Part shown: positions 18,382 through 28,043 of the stretch, piece by piece
Layout of the letters: every line of letters starts with the position of its first letter
Position numbering within the stretch: the first letter of the stretch is position 1
NCBI RefSeq assembly: GCF_004345825.1
Contig: NZ_SLXM01000005.1
Coordinates: forward strand, 63,290 to 127,289
Reading direction: 5' to 3'
DNA from: Tenacibaculum skagerrakense
GTDB lineage: Bacteria; Bacteroidota; Bacteroidia; Flavobacteriales; Flavobacteriaceae
DNA: 64,000 bases
Notes under the pieces: generated by a model
Database searches by the model: none
What the model was told of the DNA's origin: nothing
What the model saw: the letters and a program-made list of their open reading frames with translations, nothing else
Position numbers and translations under genes: made by a program

Positions 18382-20163
18382 TTACTTTAAAGAAGCAATC
18401 CATTTATCGATTTTGTTTTCTAGTAAAGCTAAAGGAATACAACCAGTTTCTAATACTTGATTATGAAATTCACGAATATCGAATTTATCTCCTAAAGCAT
18501 CTTTCGCTTTTTTACGAAGTTCTCTAATTTTTAATTGTCCGATTTTATACGATAATGCCTGACCAGGATTTGCCATGTAACGCTCAATTTCAGAAATAAT
18601 GCTTGCTTCGCTTTCTGCTTCGTTATCTAATGAATATTGAATGGCTTTTTCACGACTCCATCCTTTCGCATGCATACCAGTATCTACTACTAAACGAATA
18701 GCTCTATGCATTTCCATTCCTAACATTCCGAAATACTGATATGGATCTGTGTACAATCCTAATTCTTTTCCTAAGTTTTCTGTATATAAAGCCCAACCTT
18801 CACCGTAAGCACTGTACCAAAGTGTTTTTCTAAAACCAGGTAAATCTTTATTCTCTTGCGTTAATGAAATTTGATAATGATGTCCTGGAATTGCTTCGTG
18901 TAAGAACAATGCTTCATCAGAAAATACATTATATTTTGTGGCGTCTGGAATAGGAGTATAAAATACACCTGGACGAGTTCCGTCTAAAGAACCAGGATTG
19001 TATTCTGCACTTGCAGAAGCCTCTCTGAATTTCTCCGTTTGCTTCACAATAAAAGGAGTTTTAGGTTTGTTACCAAATAACTTCTCTAATTGTGGTTTCA
19101 TTTTTTCATGAATAGCGTTGAAGTTGTCAATAATTTGTTGAGGTTCTGTGTATGGCATTAACTCTTTGTTGTTTCTAACAAAATCAAAAAATGATTTTAA
19201 ATCACCTTCAAAACCAACTTGCTGTTTTACTTTTTCCATTTCAGATAAAATACGAGCGACTTCTTTTAATCCTAACTCATGAATTTCATCAGCAGTCATG
19301 TTCGTAGTTGTATAATTTTTAATGGAATGTTGATAGTATTCTTTTCCTTGAGGAACAGCATCAATACCGCTAACTTCTAATCCAGCATTTAAATAGTCAG
19401 ATGATAAAAACTCATGTAAAGCTTTGAAAGAAGGAATTAACTTCTCTTCTAAAATATTAGAGTACTGCTTTTCTAATGCTTTTTTGTCCTCGTCAGAAAA
19501 GTCAGCAGGAAAGTTGTTGATTGGAGAATAAAATAAGTGCTCTTTTAACGGAGTTTCAGCTAATCCTTGAAACTGAGGAATTACTTTGTTAATTAACGAT
19601 TTTGGTAATACATATCCTTCTTTAATTCCTTGTTCCATTCTTGATTTAGCAGATTGAAGCCAAGTATTGAACTTGTCTAATCTACTAAACCAATTTTCAT
19701 AATCTTTTACAGTATTAAAAGGCTGTGCGCTGCTTCCACTTGCTAACTGTCCCATAGTCAAGTTCACAGTCCACATTTGGTTGATTGGCAATAATTGGTC
19801 GTTTTTAAAACTTCCTTGAGCTAAAGCCATATCACAATCCCAAGCCAAAACGGCTTTACTCATTTGTTGGCTTTCAGTTAACTGATCGTCAGAAAAGCCC
19901 TCAAGTTTAGCTTTGTAATTAGTGAAAAAATCTTTTGATTCTAAAGCGTATTCATCAGACAAAAAGTTTGGAAACTGATCGTTAAATCTGTTATCACCAG
20001 CAAAAGTTGCATTTAAAGGATTTAATTTAAGTTTTCCTTCGTTATAATCTACCAATAACTTTTCAAATTCTTGATTGGTTTCAACTTCTTTTTTAGGTTC
20101 TTCTTTTTTACAAGAAGTTAATAATGTAGCTGCAGCTACAATAGTTAAAAAGATTTTTTTCAT
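18382..20163 (-). CDS. DUF885-family lipoprotein, predicted metallopeptidase
   Basis: A 593-residue lipoprotein: the signal ends in LLTSC with Cys18 as the lipid site. The main body matches DUF885 (peptidase-like) proteins. The metal-binding motif HEAIPGHHYQ starts at His422 (His422, Glu423, His428, His429). YGEGWALYTENLGKE and RLVVDTGMHAKGWSREKA follow, both typical of the family, with a second metal-site segment SEIERYMANPGQALSYKIG near residue 535. Family members are thought to be carboxypeptidase-like zinc hydrolases; the substrate is not known. Predicted in the periplasm or outer membrane, single gene. Confidence 0.9.
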   Translation of the reverse strand: MKKIFLTIVAAATLLTSCKKEEPKKEVETNQEFEKLLVDYNEGKLKLNPLNATFAGDNRFNDQFPNFLSDEYALESKDFFTNYKAKLEGFSDDQLTESQQMSKAVLAWDCDMALAQGSFKNDQLLPINQMWTVNLTMGQLASGSSAQPFNTVKDYENWFSRLDKFNTWLQSAKSRMEQGIKEGYVLPKSLINKVIPQFQGLAETPLKEHLFYSPINNFPADFSDEDKKALEKQYSNILEEKLIPSFKALHEFLSSDYLNAGLEVSGIDAVPQGKEYYQHSIKNYTTTNMTADEIHELGLKEVARILSEMEKVKQQVGFEGDLKSFFDFVRNNKELMPYTEPQQIIDNFNAIHEKMKPQLEKLFGNKPKTPFIVKQTEKFREASASAEYNPGSLDGTRPGVFYTPIPDATKYNVFSDEALFLHEAIPGHHYQISLTQENKDLPGFRKTLWYSAYGEGWALYTENLGKELGLYTDPYQYFGMLGMEMHRAIRLVVDTGMHAKGWSREKAIQYSLDNEAESEASIISEIERYMANPGQALSYKIGQLKIRELRKKAKDALGDKFDIREFHNQVLETGCIPLALLENKIDKWIASLK

Positions 20164-20221
20164 GTGTGTTCTTGATTTTAAACAAATATACCAAAAAGAA
20201 CCTCGATGTATATAAAAACAA

Positions 20222-20249
20222 AAACCTCTCTGTTTTCACAAAGAGGTTT
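20222..20249 (-). terminator. Terminator of htpG
   Basis: Arms AAACCTCT and AGAGGTTT with a 12-base loop; on the minus strand the hairpin follows the htpG stop codon. Confidence 0.7.
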
Positions 20250-20271
20250 AATAATATATTTTGGTGAATGA

Positions 20272-22158
20272 TTATTTTATTAAATCATAAGAACGTTTTA
20301 TGAAGTTTGTTAATTCTTCACCGTGTAATAAATTCTGAGATAATTTAGCTAAATCAAATGCTTGAGAAATTAACTGTTTTTGTTTGTCCTCATTGGCATT
20401 TAAAATATCTGAAACTAACTCATGGTTTGTGTTTACTACAAGATTGTACATTTCTGGTAAATTACCCATTCCCATCATTCCACCACCAGTAGCTTGCATT
20501 TCTTTCATTCTACGCATAAATTCTGGAACAGTAATTAAGAATGGAGAAGCTTTAGAATCCATAGCTTCTAATTGAACAGTATAGCTAGAATTATTTACAG
20601 CTCCTTCAATAACCGGTTTTAATTTCTCTTTTTCTTCGTCAGAAAGTTTAGAAGTTACTGTATCATCTTTCTTTATTAAATTATCAATATGATCAGCATC
20701 TACACGTTTAAATTGAACTTTAGCGTCACCAGATTCCATCTCTAATTTTTGCATTAAATGCGGAACAATAGGAGAGTCTAGTAACAATACTTCATATCCT
20801 TTTGCTTTTGCTTCTTCAATGTAACTGTGTTGTGCATCTTTGTTTGCTGCATAAAGAATTACATGATTTCCATCTTTATCTGTCTGAGAGTCTTTTGTTT
20901 TTTCAACTAATTCATCAAACGTAAAAAACGAATTATTTACCGTTGGATATAAAGCAAACTTTTTGGCTTTATCAAAGAATTTCTCTTCAGATAACATTCC
21001 ATATTCGATTATAACCTTGATGTCGTTCCATTTTTGTTCGAAATCTTCACGATTATTTTTAAATAAAGATGAAAGTTTATCTCCTACTTTTTTAGTGATG
21101 TATCCAGAGATTTTCTTTACAGCTCCGTCAGCTTGTAAATACGAACGAGAAACATTTAAAGGAATGTCTGGAGAATCAATTACCCCTTTAAGCATCTGTA
21201 AGAAGTCAGGAACAATTCCTTCCACGTTATCTGTAACAAAAACTTGGTTTTGATATAATTGAATCTTATCTTTTTGAATATCCATATTTTGTGTCAAACG
21301 AGGGAAGTATAAAATCCCCGTTAAGTTGAATGGATAATCAACATTCAAATGAATGTGGAATAAAGGCTCTTCGAATTGCATAGGATACAATTCTCTGTAG
21401 AATGTTTTGTAATCCTCTGCTTCTAAGTCAGCAGGTTTTTTAGTCCAAGCAGGCTCAGTATTGTTAATAATGTTATCTACTTCTTTTGTTTCAGGTTTCG
21501 CATCTTCAGCTGCATCTTCTGGAAGCGGTAACGTCTCTGTTTTTGTGCCAAATTTAATCGGAATTTGATTAAAGCGATTGTATTTTTTTAGTAAACCAGA
21601 GATTTTCGAATCTTCTAAGAAATCTTTTTCATCCTCAGAGATGTGTAAGATAATTTCAGTTCCTCTTTCTTTTTTATCGTGTGCTTCTAATGTGTACTCA
21701 GGAGAACCATCACAAATCCAATGTGCAGCAGGTTCATCTTTATAAGATTTAGTAATAATTTCAACCTTATCTGCCACCATAAACGCAGAGTAGAAACCTA
21801 AACCAAAGTGACCAATAACTCCAGTTTCGTTATTTGAGTCTTTGTATTTTTCTAAAAATTCTTCAGCACCAGAAAAGGCAATTTGATTGATGTATTTTTC
21901 TACTTCATCAGCAGTCATACCTAAACCTTGGTCTGTAATGTGAAGCGTTTTGTTTTCTTTGTTGATTTTGATTTCAATCTGTGGATTACCATACTCAACT
22001 TTAGCTTCACCAATAGAAATTAAGTGTTTTAATTTTGTGGTTGCATCTGTAGCATTCGAAATTAATTCACGAAGAAATATTTCGTGATCGGAATACAAGA
22101 ATTTTTTAATTAATGGAAAAATATTTTCAACCGATACATTAATACTTCCTTTACTCAT
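20272..22158 (-). CDS. htpG: Molecular chaperone HtpG (Hsp90 family)
   Basis: Hsp90-type ATP-dependent chaperone of the cytoplasm, about 628 residues from the chosen start. The GHKL ATPase domain shows the expected boxes early on: RELISNATDAT, HITDQGLGMT and GHFGLGFYSAFMVAD. The middle domain carries NVSRSYLQ near residue 340 and is followed by a C-terminal dimerisation domain with an MGMG-rich stretch. The start at 22158 gives MSKGSINVSVENIFPL, the normal family N-terminus; the longer frame to 22185 adds nine non-conserved residues. Single gene with its own terminator. Confidence 0.95.
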   Translation of the reverse strand: MSKGSINVSVENIFPLIKKFLYSDHEIFLRELISNATDATTKLKHLISIGEAKVEYGNPQIEIKINKENKTLHITDQGLGMTADEVEKYINQIAFSGAEEFLEKYKDSNNETGVIGHFGLGFYSAFMVADKVEIITKSYKDEPAAHWICDGSPEYTLEAHDKKERGTEIILHISEDEKDFLEDSKISGLLKKYNRFNQIPIKFGTKTETLPLPEDAAEDAKPETKEVDNIINNTEPAWTKKPADLEAEDYKTFYRELYPMQFEEPLFHIHLNVDYPFNLTGILYFPRLTQNMDIQKDKIQLYQNQVFVTDNVEGIVPDFLQMLKGVIDSPDIPLNVSRSYLQADGAVKKISGYITKKVGDKLSSLFKNNREDFEQKWNDIKVIIEYGMLSEEKFFDKAKKFALYPTVNNSFFTFDELVEKTKDSQTDKDGNHVILYAANKDAQHSYIEEAKAKGYEVLLLDSPIVPHLMQKLEMESGDAKVQFKRVDADHIDNLIKKDDTVTSKLSDEEKEKLKPVIEGAVNNSSYTVQLEAMDSKASPFLITVPEFMRRMKEMQATGGGMMGMGNLPEMYNLVVNTNHELVSDILNANEDKQKQLISQAFDLAKLSQNLLHGEELTNFIKRSYDLIK

Positions 22159-22233
22159 AATATAATATTTTGATTTTTTAGTCAATGTTAACGGACTACG
22201 TTAGTCAAAAAAAATACCAAAAGCTAAAATATG

Positions 22234-23481
22234 TCAGGATGTCAGAAATGTACTTTTTGATTTAAAAGAGTTGTTCAAGACAATAGAAGCCAATAAACCA
22301 ATTAGCGAACTTACTAAGAAGAAAATAAATAAATATTGATATCCTAAAGTTCCTCCAACTTCATCTAAGTAATATCCTTCTATAGGACCTAAAAAAATGT
22401 CTGGTGAAAAACCTATTACAGAAACAATACCGACAACGGTTCCTGTCATTGTTATAGGGATTTTAGCCTGTTCTAACACGGTGAAATACAACACTCTTAA
22501 AGTATAAGCTCCCATTAAAGAACATACTAATGGAATCAATAAAGAAAAACGTAAAAAATCAACATTAAAAATAAATAATAAACTGCCTAAAGTCATCATT
22601 GAAAAACCAATGATTAGCCATTTTGAAGGGTTTGAGTTCTTAGCAAAGAAAATAACAAACAGACAAATTAAAGGTCTCATATATGAAAAGTATGTACCCA
22701 ACTCAGCTGATTCTTTCGAATTATATCCATATATCTCACTGGCGTACTGAGTAAATACATCAGCAACTCTGTAGCCAATATATGAAGTTAAAATGATAAT
22801 CATTAAGATCCAAACTATAGGATAGCCCAAAGTTCTTGAAATATTTTTTCGGATACTACTTTTGGTTATAATCTTAGAAGGGTTTCCAAAATTTGGTAGA
22901 AATAGTACTAAAAAAGCAATTAGCATGGTTAGTATCGAAGTAATTAAATATACTTGATTCATTGCATTTTGGACTACAATTTTAGAATAGTTATCAACTT
23001 CAGAAATTGAAGAGATAATATAAACTCCGATAGAACCTATTACAGCAGCTACTAATCCTCTTCCTCCTTCTAGAATACCGAATGCATAAATTTGTTCTTT
23101 GTCTCCCCATAACCTCGTAGCTTTAACCAAAGGCGACCAAAAAAGCATAATTGTGGTAAAACCCCAGTACACATATAATGCATAAAGAGTTGGTAAAGAA
23201 GGATACATAACCCACACAAAACCACCTATACTTGTTAGAAATAATGCAATACCCATTAAGTATTTGGAAGGAAATCGATCTGCTATTAAGCCACCTATAA
23301 AATAGGACACCATAGCTGTTACACCATACAATGTATAACAGAACCCAATATTTTTGTTAGTTATGTCGAACGCACTTAAAAAAGTAGGACGAAAAATTCG
23401 TACTAGCACAAAAGGTAATGCATAAATAATTTCTGCTGCTAAAATTAAAAAAGTAATTTGGAGGGCTCTTTTATATTTCAT
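22234..23481 (-). CDS. MFS transporter
   Basis: The 415-residue protein has about 12 hydrophobic segments in two groups of six separated by a loop near residue 205. A GLIADRFPSKYLMGIAL motif near residue 65 corresponds to the MFS A-motif region between helices 2 and 3. The substrate cannot be told; the end of the protein (VVGIVSVIGFSPDIFLGPIE) matches the sugar-phosphate/nucleoside-like branch of MFS seen in Bacteroidota, but this is a loose comparison. Single gene, divergent from the ketoacyl synthase gene. Confidence 0.88.
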   Translation of the reverse strand: MKYKRALQITFLILAAEIIYALPFVLVRIFRPTFLSAFDITNKNIGFCYTLYGVTAMVSYFIGGLIADRFPSKYLMGIALFLTSIGGFVWVMYPSLPTLYALYVYWGFTTIMLFWSPLVKATRLWGDKEQIYAFGILEGGRGLVAAVIGSIGVYIISSISEVDNYSKIVVQNAMNQVYLITSILTMLIAFLVLFLPNFGNPSKIITKSSIRKNISRTLGYPIVWILMIIILTSYIGYRVADVFTQYASEIYGYNSKESAELGTYFSYMRPLICLFVIFFAKNSNPSKWLIIGFSMMTLGSLLFIFNVDFLRFSLLIPLVCSLMGAYTLRVLYFTVLEQAKIPITMTGTVVGIVSVIGFSPDIFLGPIEGYYLDEVGGTLGYQYLFIFFLVSSLIGLLASIVLNNSFKSKSTFLTS

Positions 23482-23790
23482 GTAGCACGATAGAATAGTT
23501 TAGTATAGTTAGTTTTTCAGGAGTGTTTGGTTGTTTAACTTCTGTTATAAACTAAAAAGGTAAGTATTTTTTAGAGATATTATTTAAAAAAAACACTACT
23601 TTTTCTCTTTTGATAAGAACTTAGTTCAGATTGAGACTTTTATATAAGTAGTATATTAAAAGTAGCTACCAAAATGACATGATGACATTCACGGAATATT
23701 AATAGCATCCAATTTTGTACAAAAATGATAAAATTCATACTTTTACAGGCTGATAATTTGAAAACAACTAAATTATAACCAATATATATT
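23482..23790. other. Intergenic region between divergent genes
   Basis: This 309-base stretch holds the promoter regions of the MFS gene (minus) and the ketoacyl synthase gene (plus). I see one candidate promoter for the latter (23715-23745) and no coding potential, RNA gene or repeat. Confidence 0.6.
23715..23745 (+). promoter_or_regulatory. Candidate Bacteroidota promoter for the FabH-like gene
   Basis: TTG at 23715-23717 and TACTTTTA at 23738-23745 are 20 bases apart, close to the -33/-7 layout (TTG then TAnnTTTG). The -7 element matches at seven of eight positions. The start codon is 45 bases downstream. Confidence 0.45.
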
Positions 23791-24798
23791 ATGTATAGTT
23801 CAAAAATTACTGGTTTAGGTTATTACGTTCCAGATAATGTAGTTACAAATAATGATTTAACCCAGTGGATGGAAACTAGTGACGAATGGATTCAAGAACG
23901 AACTGGAATCAAAGAGCGTCGTTGGATTGATCCGAAAACAGAAGACACTACTGCTGTAATGGGAGCTAAAGCTGCTAGGATAGCTATCGAAAGAGCTGGG
24001 TTAACTAAGGACGATATCGATTTTATTGTTTTTGCTACGTTAAGTCCTGATATGTATTTCCCTGGAGGAGGAGTACAAATACAAGATATTTTAGATATGC
24101 CAACTATTGGAGCATTAGATGTACGTAATCAATGTTCTGGTTTTATCTACTCACTATCTGTTGCGGACCAGTTTATTAAAACAGGTATGTATAAAAACAT
24201 ATTGGTTATTGGTTCAGAAAATCATTCTGGAGGATTAGAAAGATCAACTAGAGGTAGAGGGGTTACTGTAATTTTTGGTGATGGAGCAGGAGCGGCAGTG
24301 CTTTCTAGATGTGAAGAAGAAGGGAAAGGGATTTTATCGTCTCACTTACATTCTGAAGGGAAGCATGCGGAAGAGTTAGCGTTAATAGGACCATCAACAA
24401 ATCGTTGGGTTCCTGAAATTATAGAAGCAAATGATCCAGACGATACTTCATATTTTCCACATATGAATGGACAGTTTGTTTTTAAACATGCTGTAGTTCG
24501 TTTTTCAGAAGCAATTGTTGAAGGTTTACAAGCAAACGGTTTAGAAAAGGATGACATCGATATGTTAATTCCTCATCAAGCAAACTTAAGAATTGCACAG
24601 TTTATTCAGAAAAAATTTCAGTTACCTGATGATAAGGTTTATAATAACATTATGCGTTACGGGAATACAACTGCCGCATCAATTATTATAGCATTAACTG
24701 AAGCATGGGAAGAAGGAAAAATTAAAGACAATGATTTAGTTGTTTTAGCAGCGTTTGGTAGCGGATTCACCTGGGGATCGGTAGTTATTCGTTGGTAA
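23791..24798 (+). CDS. fabH: 3-oxoacyl-ACP synthase III-like protein
   Basis: Thiolase-fold condensing enzyme of 335 residues. The catalytic triad of the KAS III type is present: Cys115 in NQCSGF, His262 in IPHQAN and Asn292 in YGNTTAAS. It also has the typical early ITGLGYYVPDNVVTN and TSDEWIQERTGIKERRW. KAS III starts fatty acid synthesis by condensing acyl-CoA with malonyl-ACP. Many Flavobacteria carry more than one copy, so this one could have a specialised role; no other fab gene is adjacent. A terminator shared with the convergent gene follows. Confidence 0.92.
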   Translation: MYSSKITGLGYYVPDNVVTNNDLTQWMETSDEWIQERTGIKERRWIDPKTEDTTAVMGAKAARIAIERAGLTKDDIDFIVFATLSPDMYFPGGGVQIQDILDMPTIGALDVRNQCSGFIYSLSVADQFIKTGMYKNILVIGSENHSGGLERSTRGRGVTVIFGDGAGAAVLSRCEEEGKGILSSHLHSEGKHAEELALIGPSTNRWVPEIIEANDPDDTSYFPHMNGQFVFKHAVVRFSEAIVEGLQANGLEKDDIDMLIPHQANLRIAQFIQKKFQLPDDKVYNNIMRYGNTTAASIIIALTEAWEEGKIKDNDLVVLAAFGSGFTWGSVVIRW

Positions 24799-24823
24799 AC
24801 TTTCCTTTTGTAAGATATTATTT

Positions 24824-24853
24824 AGCCGAAGATAGTTCTTCGGCTTTTTTTAT
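24824..24853. terminator. Bidirectional terminator
   Basis: AGCCGAAGA and TCTTCGGCT surround a short loop with a T run, between the convergent genes ending at 24798 and 24850. It overlaps the last few bases of the minus-strand gene. Confidence 0.85.
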
Positions 24854-25542
24854 TCAAAAACAGCAACAGCTCTTACAGGGGAACCGGTTCCTCCTCTTAT
24901 TTTTAAGGGCAAGCCAATAAAACGAAAACGACCACGACCAATCAGTTTGTAGAGATTAATCATATTTTCATAATGTGTAAAACCTAGCTCACCACAAATA
25001 TGATGTACTTCTTTATTAGATATTTTAGGAACTCCAGGAGACATAGTTTCTACCCCGAAGGCGACAATTTTTTGGTTTCCCAACCATCGTGCACATTCAG
25101 CTGTAATTCCTGGTCCTTTACTCCAGTTTTCTGTATTAAATGCTTTTCTGTAATGATCTGTATATAACAGAACAGTATCTCCTTGTTTAATTTGTAAATT
25201 ATCTTTTAACAGCGCTTCTTTTATATCTTCAGTACTTATCAGTTCTTGAAAACCTTTATGAGATACATCAATACAAATTCCTTCTGTGTAAAACATAGAT
25301 AATGGCATAGTATCAATAGATTGTCCTCTATATTGTTTAGCCATATGATTGATAGCATCTACATGAGTACCAGTATGTTCACCCATTTGAATTTTATAAA
25401 CTGCTGGCGTTTTAGTAGTTGGGTTTATTTCATTATCCCATTCTTCATGGGTATTATGGACTTCCATGGTAACTTGTGGTAAGCTTTTATAAACAGGCAT
25501 ACCTTCATAGATTTCCTGACTTAAATCAATTATCTCCTTCAT
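24850..25542 (-). CDS. Cyclase-family (kynurenine formamidase-like) metal-dependent hydrolase
   Basis: This 230-residue protein belongs to the cyclase/KynB family. The metal-binding motif HTGTHVDAINH is near residue 78 and VLLYTDHYRK near 124. Family members bind zinc and hydrolyse or cyclise small amide or ester substrates; the motif has Ile where many members have Pro (HxGTHxDAPxH). The substrate is uncertain since no tryptophan-degradation gene is adjacent. Its 5' end overlaps the thioesterase gene by 17 bases, giving a three-gene minus-strand operon (26465 to 24850). Confidence 0.87.
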   Translation of the reverse strand: MKEIIDLSQEIYEGMPVYKSLPQVTMEVHNTHEEWDNEINPTTKTPAVYKIQMGEHTGTHVDAINHMAKQYRGQSIDTMPLSMFYTEGICIDVSHKGFQELISTEDIKEALLKDNLQIKQGDTVLLYTDHYRKAFNTENWSKGPGITAECARWLGNQKIVAFGVETMSPGVPKISNKEVHHICGELGFTHYENMINLYKLIGRGRFRFIGLPLKIRGGTGSPVRAVAVFE

Positions 25543-26086
25543 TTATTGCTATCTTGACATTGTAATTTTCGAGATCTTTTAAATATGTATCTGGAATAAA
25601 ATCTTCATGATCAAACTCTAATTTTCTGTTTTCTTTCATTTCAATTCTTTTGATAGCTTTTAGAAATCGCCTGATCTCTAAGTCGTTTTTAATGATTAAT
25701 CCAGGAACGGGAACACTTTTTCCTTCATCATTTTTAGCAACCATTGTAAAATAAGATGAATTACAATGATTTACTTTACCAGTTTGTATATTTTGAGATT
25801 CTACTCTAATACCAACCACCATTGATGTTCTACCTACATAATTAATGGATGCTTTCATGGTAACAAGTTCTCCAACTTCAATAGGATTTAAAAAATCAAC
25901 TGTATCAACAGATGCAGTTACGCAATAAGTGCCAGAATATTTCGCAGCACAAGCAAAAGCAATTTGGTCCATTAGATTTAAAATATAACCTCCATGTATT
26001 TTACCACTAAAATTTGTGTGTGATGGGAGCATTAACTCGGAAATAGTAATTCGAGTGTCTTCAACAGCTTTATAATTATTCTTCAT
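25526..26086 (-). CDS. Hotdog-fold acyl-CoA thioesterase
   Basis: The 186-residue protein has the YciA-like hotdog motif: MLPSHTNFSGKIHGGYILNL near residue 20, with the HGG and Asn expected at the active site, followed by ASVDTVDFLNPIEVGELV and SMVVGIRVESQNIQTG. It hydrolyses acyl-CoA thioesters in the cytoplasm. A short tail after residue 130 extends the usual domain. It overlaps the gene upstream by 11 bases and the cyclase gene downstream by 17, so the three are surely co-transcribed. Confidence 0.9.
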   Translation of the reverse strand: MKNNYKAVEDTRITISELMLPSHTNFSGKIHGGYILNLMDQIAFACAAKYSGTYCVTASVDTVDFLNPIEVGELVTMKASINYVGRTSMVVGIRVESQNIQTGKVNHCNSSYFTMVAKNDEGKSVPVPGLIIKNDLEIRRFLKAIKRIEMKENRKLEFDHEDFIPDTYLKDLENYNVKIAINEGDN

Positions 26087-26465
26087 CTTTTTTCGATCTT
26101 AGTCCACTGAAATGTGGAGAGTTTTCCTCTTCAACTTTGGTTATAAAATATTTAGTATCACCTAACCAAAATAACTTATCAAATCGTTCTATGTAGGTTA
26201 ATTTTACGTAACGACCTTGAAACTTTTGTAAGTTTTCAACAACCTCTTTTTCTTTGTCTTCAACAGAAAATTTAAAAATTTGAGCTCCAGATATACCTTG
26301 GCTAATTTCACCTTCCCATGTTTTAATTAGGATACCTTTTCTACTAAATTTAATAAGTTCACCTGATCTTTCCCCTTTACTGTAAGTTCCATAATACACA
26401 ATTGCGTAGTAGGCTGCAGCCATCAAAAAGATTCCAATGAGGATATAAGCTAGTACTTTTTTCAT
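26076..26465 (-). CDS. Small membrane-anchored protein, unknown
   Basis: The 129-residue protein has one hydrophobic N-terminal segment (about 5-25) and a soluble beta-rich part (about 30-110). The segment KGILIKTWEGEIS near residue 44 is common in short Bacteroidota proteins described as 6-phosphogluconate dehydrogenase-like by mistake; I do not assign a function. It is the first gene of the operon with the thioesterase and cyclase. Confidence 0.7.
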   Translation of the reverse strand: MKKVLAYILIGIFLMAAAYYAIVYYGTYSKGERSGELIKFSRKGILIKTWEGEISQGISGAQIFKFSVEDKEKEVVENLQKFQGRYVKLTYIERFDKLFWLGDTKYFITKVEEENSPHFSGLRSKKDEE

Positions 26466-26648
26466 GCTAACAAAATTACAATTAAAAAATTTCTCAAGTA
26501 AATGGTAATATTTAAATATTCATCAGAGATGTTCAGTTTACTTGTTTTTTTAAAGGATTATTTTCCTTTTCAGCACTGTTTTTTCCTTTTTCAATCTATT
26601 TAAAAGTATACAACCGATTAAATGTGTAGTTATTTGTTATAGATACAA

Positions 26649-27197
26649 ATGCTTAAATCGAAAATTATGACTCCAAAAAAAATGGCACTACTATTTTTGT
26701 TTGTTTCCGTTTCAGGAATGACACAAGAGAATAAAGCGAATGAAATATTTGATATTGCTCGCAGCGGATCCCTCCAAGAATTAAAAGAATTATTGAAAAT
26801 TCACCCTCTTTCTATTGATATGCCCAATGAAGCAGGTTATAATGCTCTAACATTAGCTTGTTATAATAGTAATAATGAAGTTGCTAAGTATATTGTAGAA
26901 AACACTAAAGATATCAATGCAAATAACGGTTATGGAACTGCACTAATGGCAGCCACCGTAAAAGGTAATGTGGAGTTGGTGGAGTACTTAGTTCAACATA
27001 ATGCAGATATAGATGTTTCTGACACCAATGGAAAAACTGCCTTACACTATGCTGTAGTTTTCAACTCTTATGAAATTGTGGAGTTTTTAATAAAGTCAGG
27101 TGCAAAATTTGATTTAAAAGATAATAGAGGAAACACTGCTAAAGATTACGCAAAATTAAAAAGTAATAAAAGAATATTAACCTTATTTAAAATCTAA
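26649..27197 (+). CDS. Secreted ankyrin-repeat protein
   Basis: A 182-residue protein with a signal peptide and about four ankyrin repeats. The clearest repeats are AGYNALTLACYNSNNEVAKY near residue 62, GYGTALMAATVKGNVELVEY near 94 and NGKTALHYAVVFNSYEIVEF near 127. It is predicted to be a periplasmic protein-binding module. A second in-frame ATG at 26667 (MTPKKMALL) would give a shorter signal and is also possible. It lies eight bases before the DOMON/T9SS gene and is probably co-transcribed with it. Confidence 0.85.
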   Translation: MLKSKIMTPKKMALLFLFVSVSGMTQENKANEIFDIARSGSLQELKELLKIHPLSIDMPNEAGYNALTLACYNSNNEVAKYIVENTKDINANNGYGTALMAATVKGNVELVEYLVQHNADIDVSDTNGKTALHYAVVFNSYEIVEFLIKSGAKFDLKDNRGNTAKDYAKLKSNKRILTLFKI

Positions 27198-27204
27198 ACA
27201 TATT

Positions 27205-27957
27205 ATGAAAACAAAACTACTCTTGGTTTTTGTGTTGGCAAGTTACTGTTTGTCTGCACAAGTATTTTCAACAGGAACACAGACATTAAAGGATAATTTA
27301 AGTGTGAATTTAGAGATTGACGGAACAACTACTACATTAACTTTAAATGGTCCTTCAAATGCTTGGTTTGCTATAGGCTTTGATAATGGAGCTACTAATA
27401 TGTTTAGTAGTACCGATGTTTTTAGAACCGATGGAACTACTATTACAGACGCGACAACAGCAGGTAATCAATTGCCTCCAGCAGATGCTAGTCAAGATTG
27501 GAATTTAGTATCAAATACAGTTTCAGGGAACATAAGAACTATCGTAGCAACAAGACCTAACAATTCTGGAGATGCAAGCGATTTTGTTTTTAGTAACTCA
27601 GCAGGTAGTATAGATGTTATTTGGGCTTTTGGAAGTTCAACAACTTATGCCTATCATGGAGGCTCTAATAGAGGGGCAACAACGCTTGGAGTAACGTTAA
27701 GTACTAAGAAGTTTGAAACATTAGATTTTGTTGTTTCTCCAAATCCTATTTCTAACAATGTGAAAATTCAATTACCAACCTCTGTAGAGAATGCAGATAT
27801 AAGCTTTTACGATTTATCCGGTAGATTATTGAAAAAGGAAGAAGCTACTTTGTTTAGTAATAATGAGTTTGCTTTAGATGAATTTGGAAGTGGAGTATAC
27901 TTCATAAAAGTAAGCGCAGAGGGAAAAATTGGAAGTAAAATGATTGTAAAAAGATAA
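27205..27957 (+). CDS. DOMON-like protein with T9SS C-terminal sorting domain
   Basis: The 250-residue secreted protein has a signal peptide (about 1-18) and a DOMON-like beta-sandwich (about 20-160) with WFAIGFDNGATNMFSSTDV. It ends with a type A T9SS sorting domain (about 172-250) with FVVSPNPISNNVKIQLP, FYDLSGRLLKK, GSGVYFIKV and a final basic KMIVKR. DOMON domains bind haem or sugars, so a redox or ligand-binding role at the cell surface is possible. Export across the outer membrane by T9SS is expected. It follows the ankyrin gene and has its own terminator. Confidence 0.88.
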   Translation: MKTKLLLVFVLASYCLSAQVFSTGTQTLKDNLSVNLEIDGTTTTLTLNGPSNAWFAIGFDNGATNMFSSTDVFRTDGTTITDATTAGNQLPPADASQDWNLVSNTVSGNIRTIVATRPNNSGDASDFVFSNSAGSIDVIWAFGSSTTYAYHGGSNRGATTLGVTLSTKKFETLDFVVSPNPISNNVKIQLPTSVENADISFYDLSGRLLKKEEATLFSNNEFALDEFGSGVYFIKVSAEGKIGSKMIVKR

Positions 27958-27978
27958 CATTCAAAAATAGATTTCAAG

Positions 27979-28009
27979 AACCGATTGCTTTTATTGTAAT
28001 CGGTTTTTT
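27979..28009 (+). terminator. Terminator of the T9SS-cargo gene
   Basis: AACCGATT and AATCGGTT flank a loop of about 10 bases and are followed by a T run, about 20 bases after the stop. Confidence 0.85.
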
Positions 28010-28043
28010 GTTGTATGTTTGTGTTGCTTCAAAAAAAACAAAA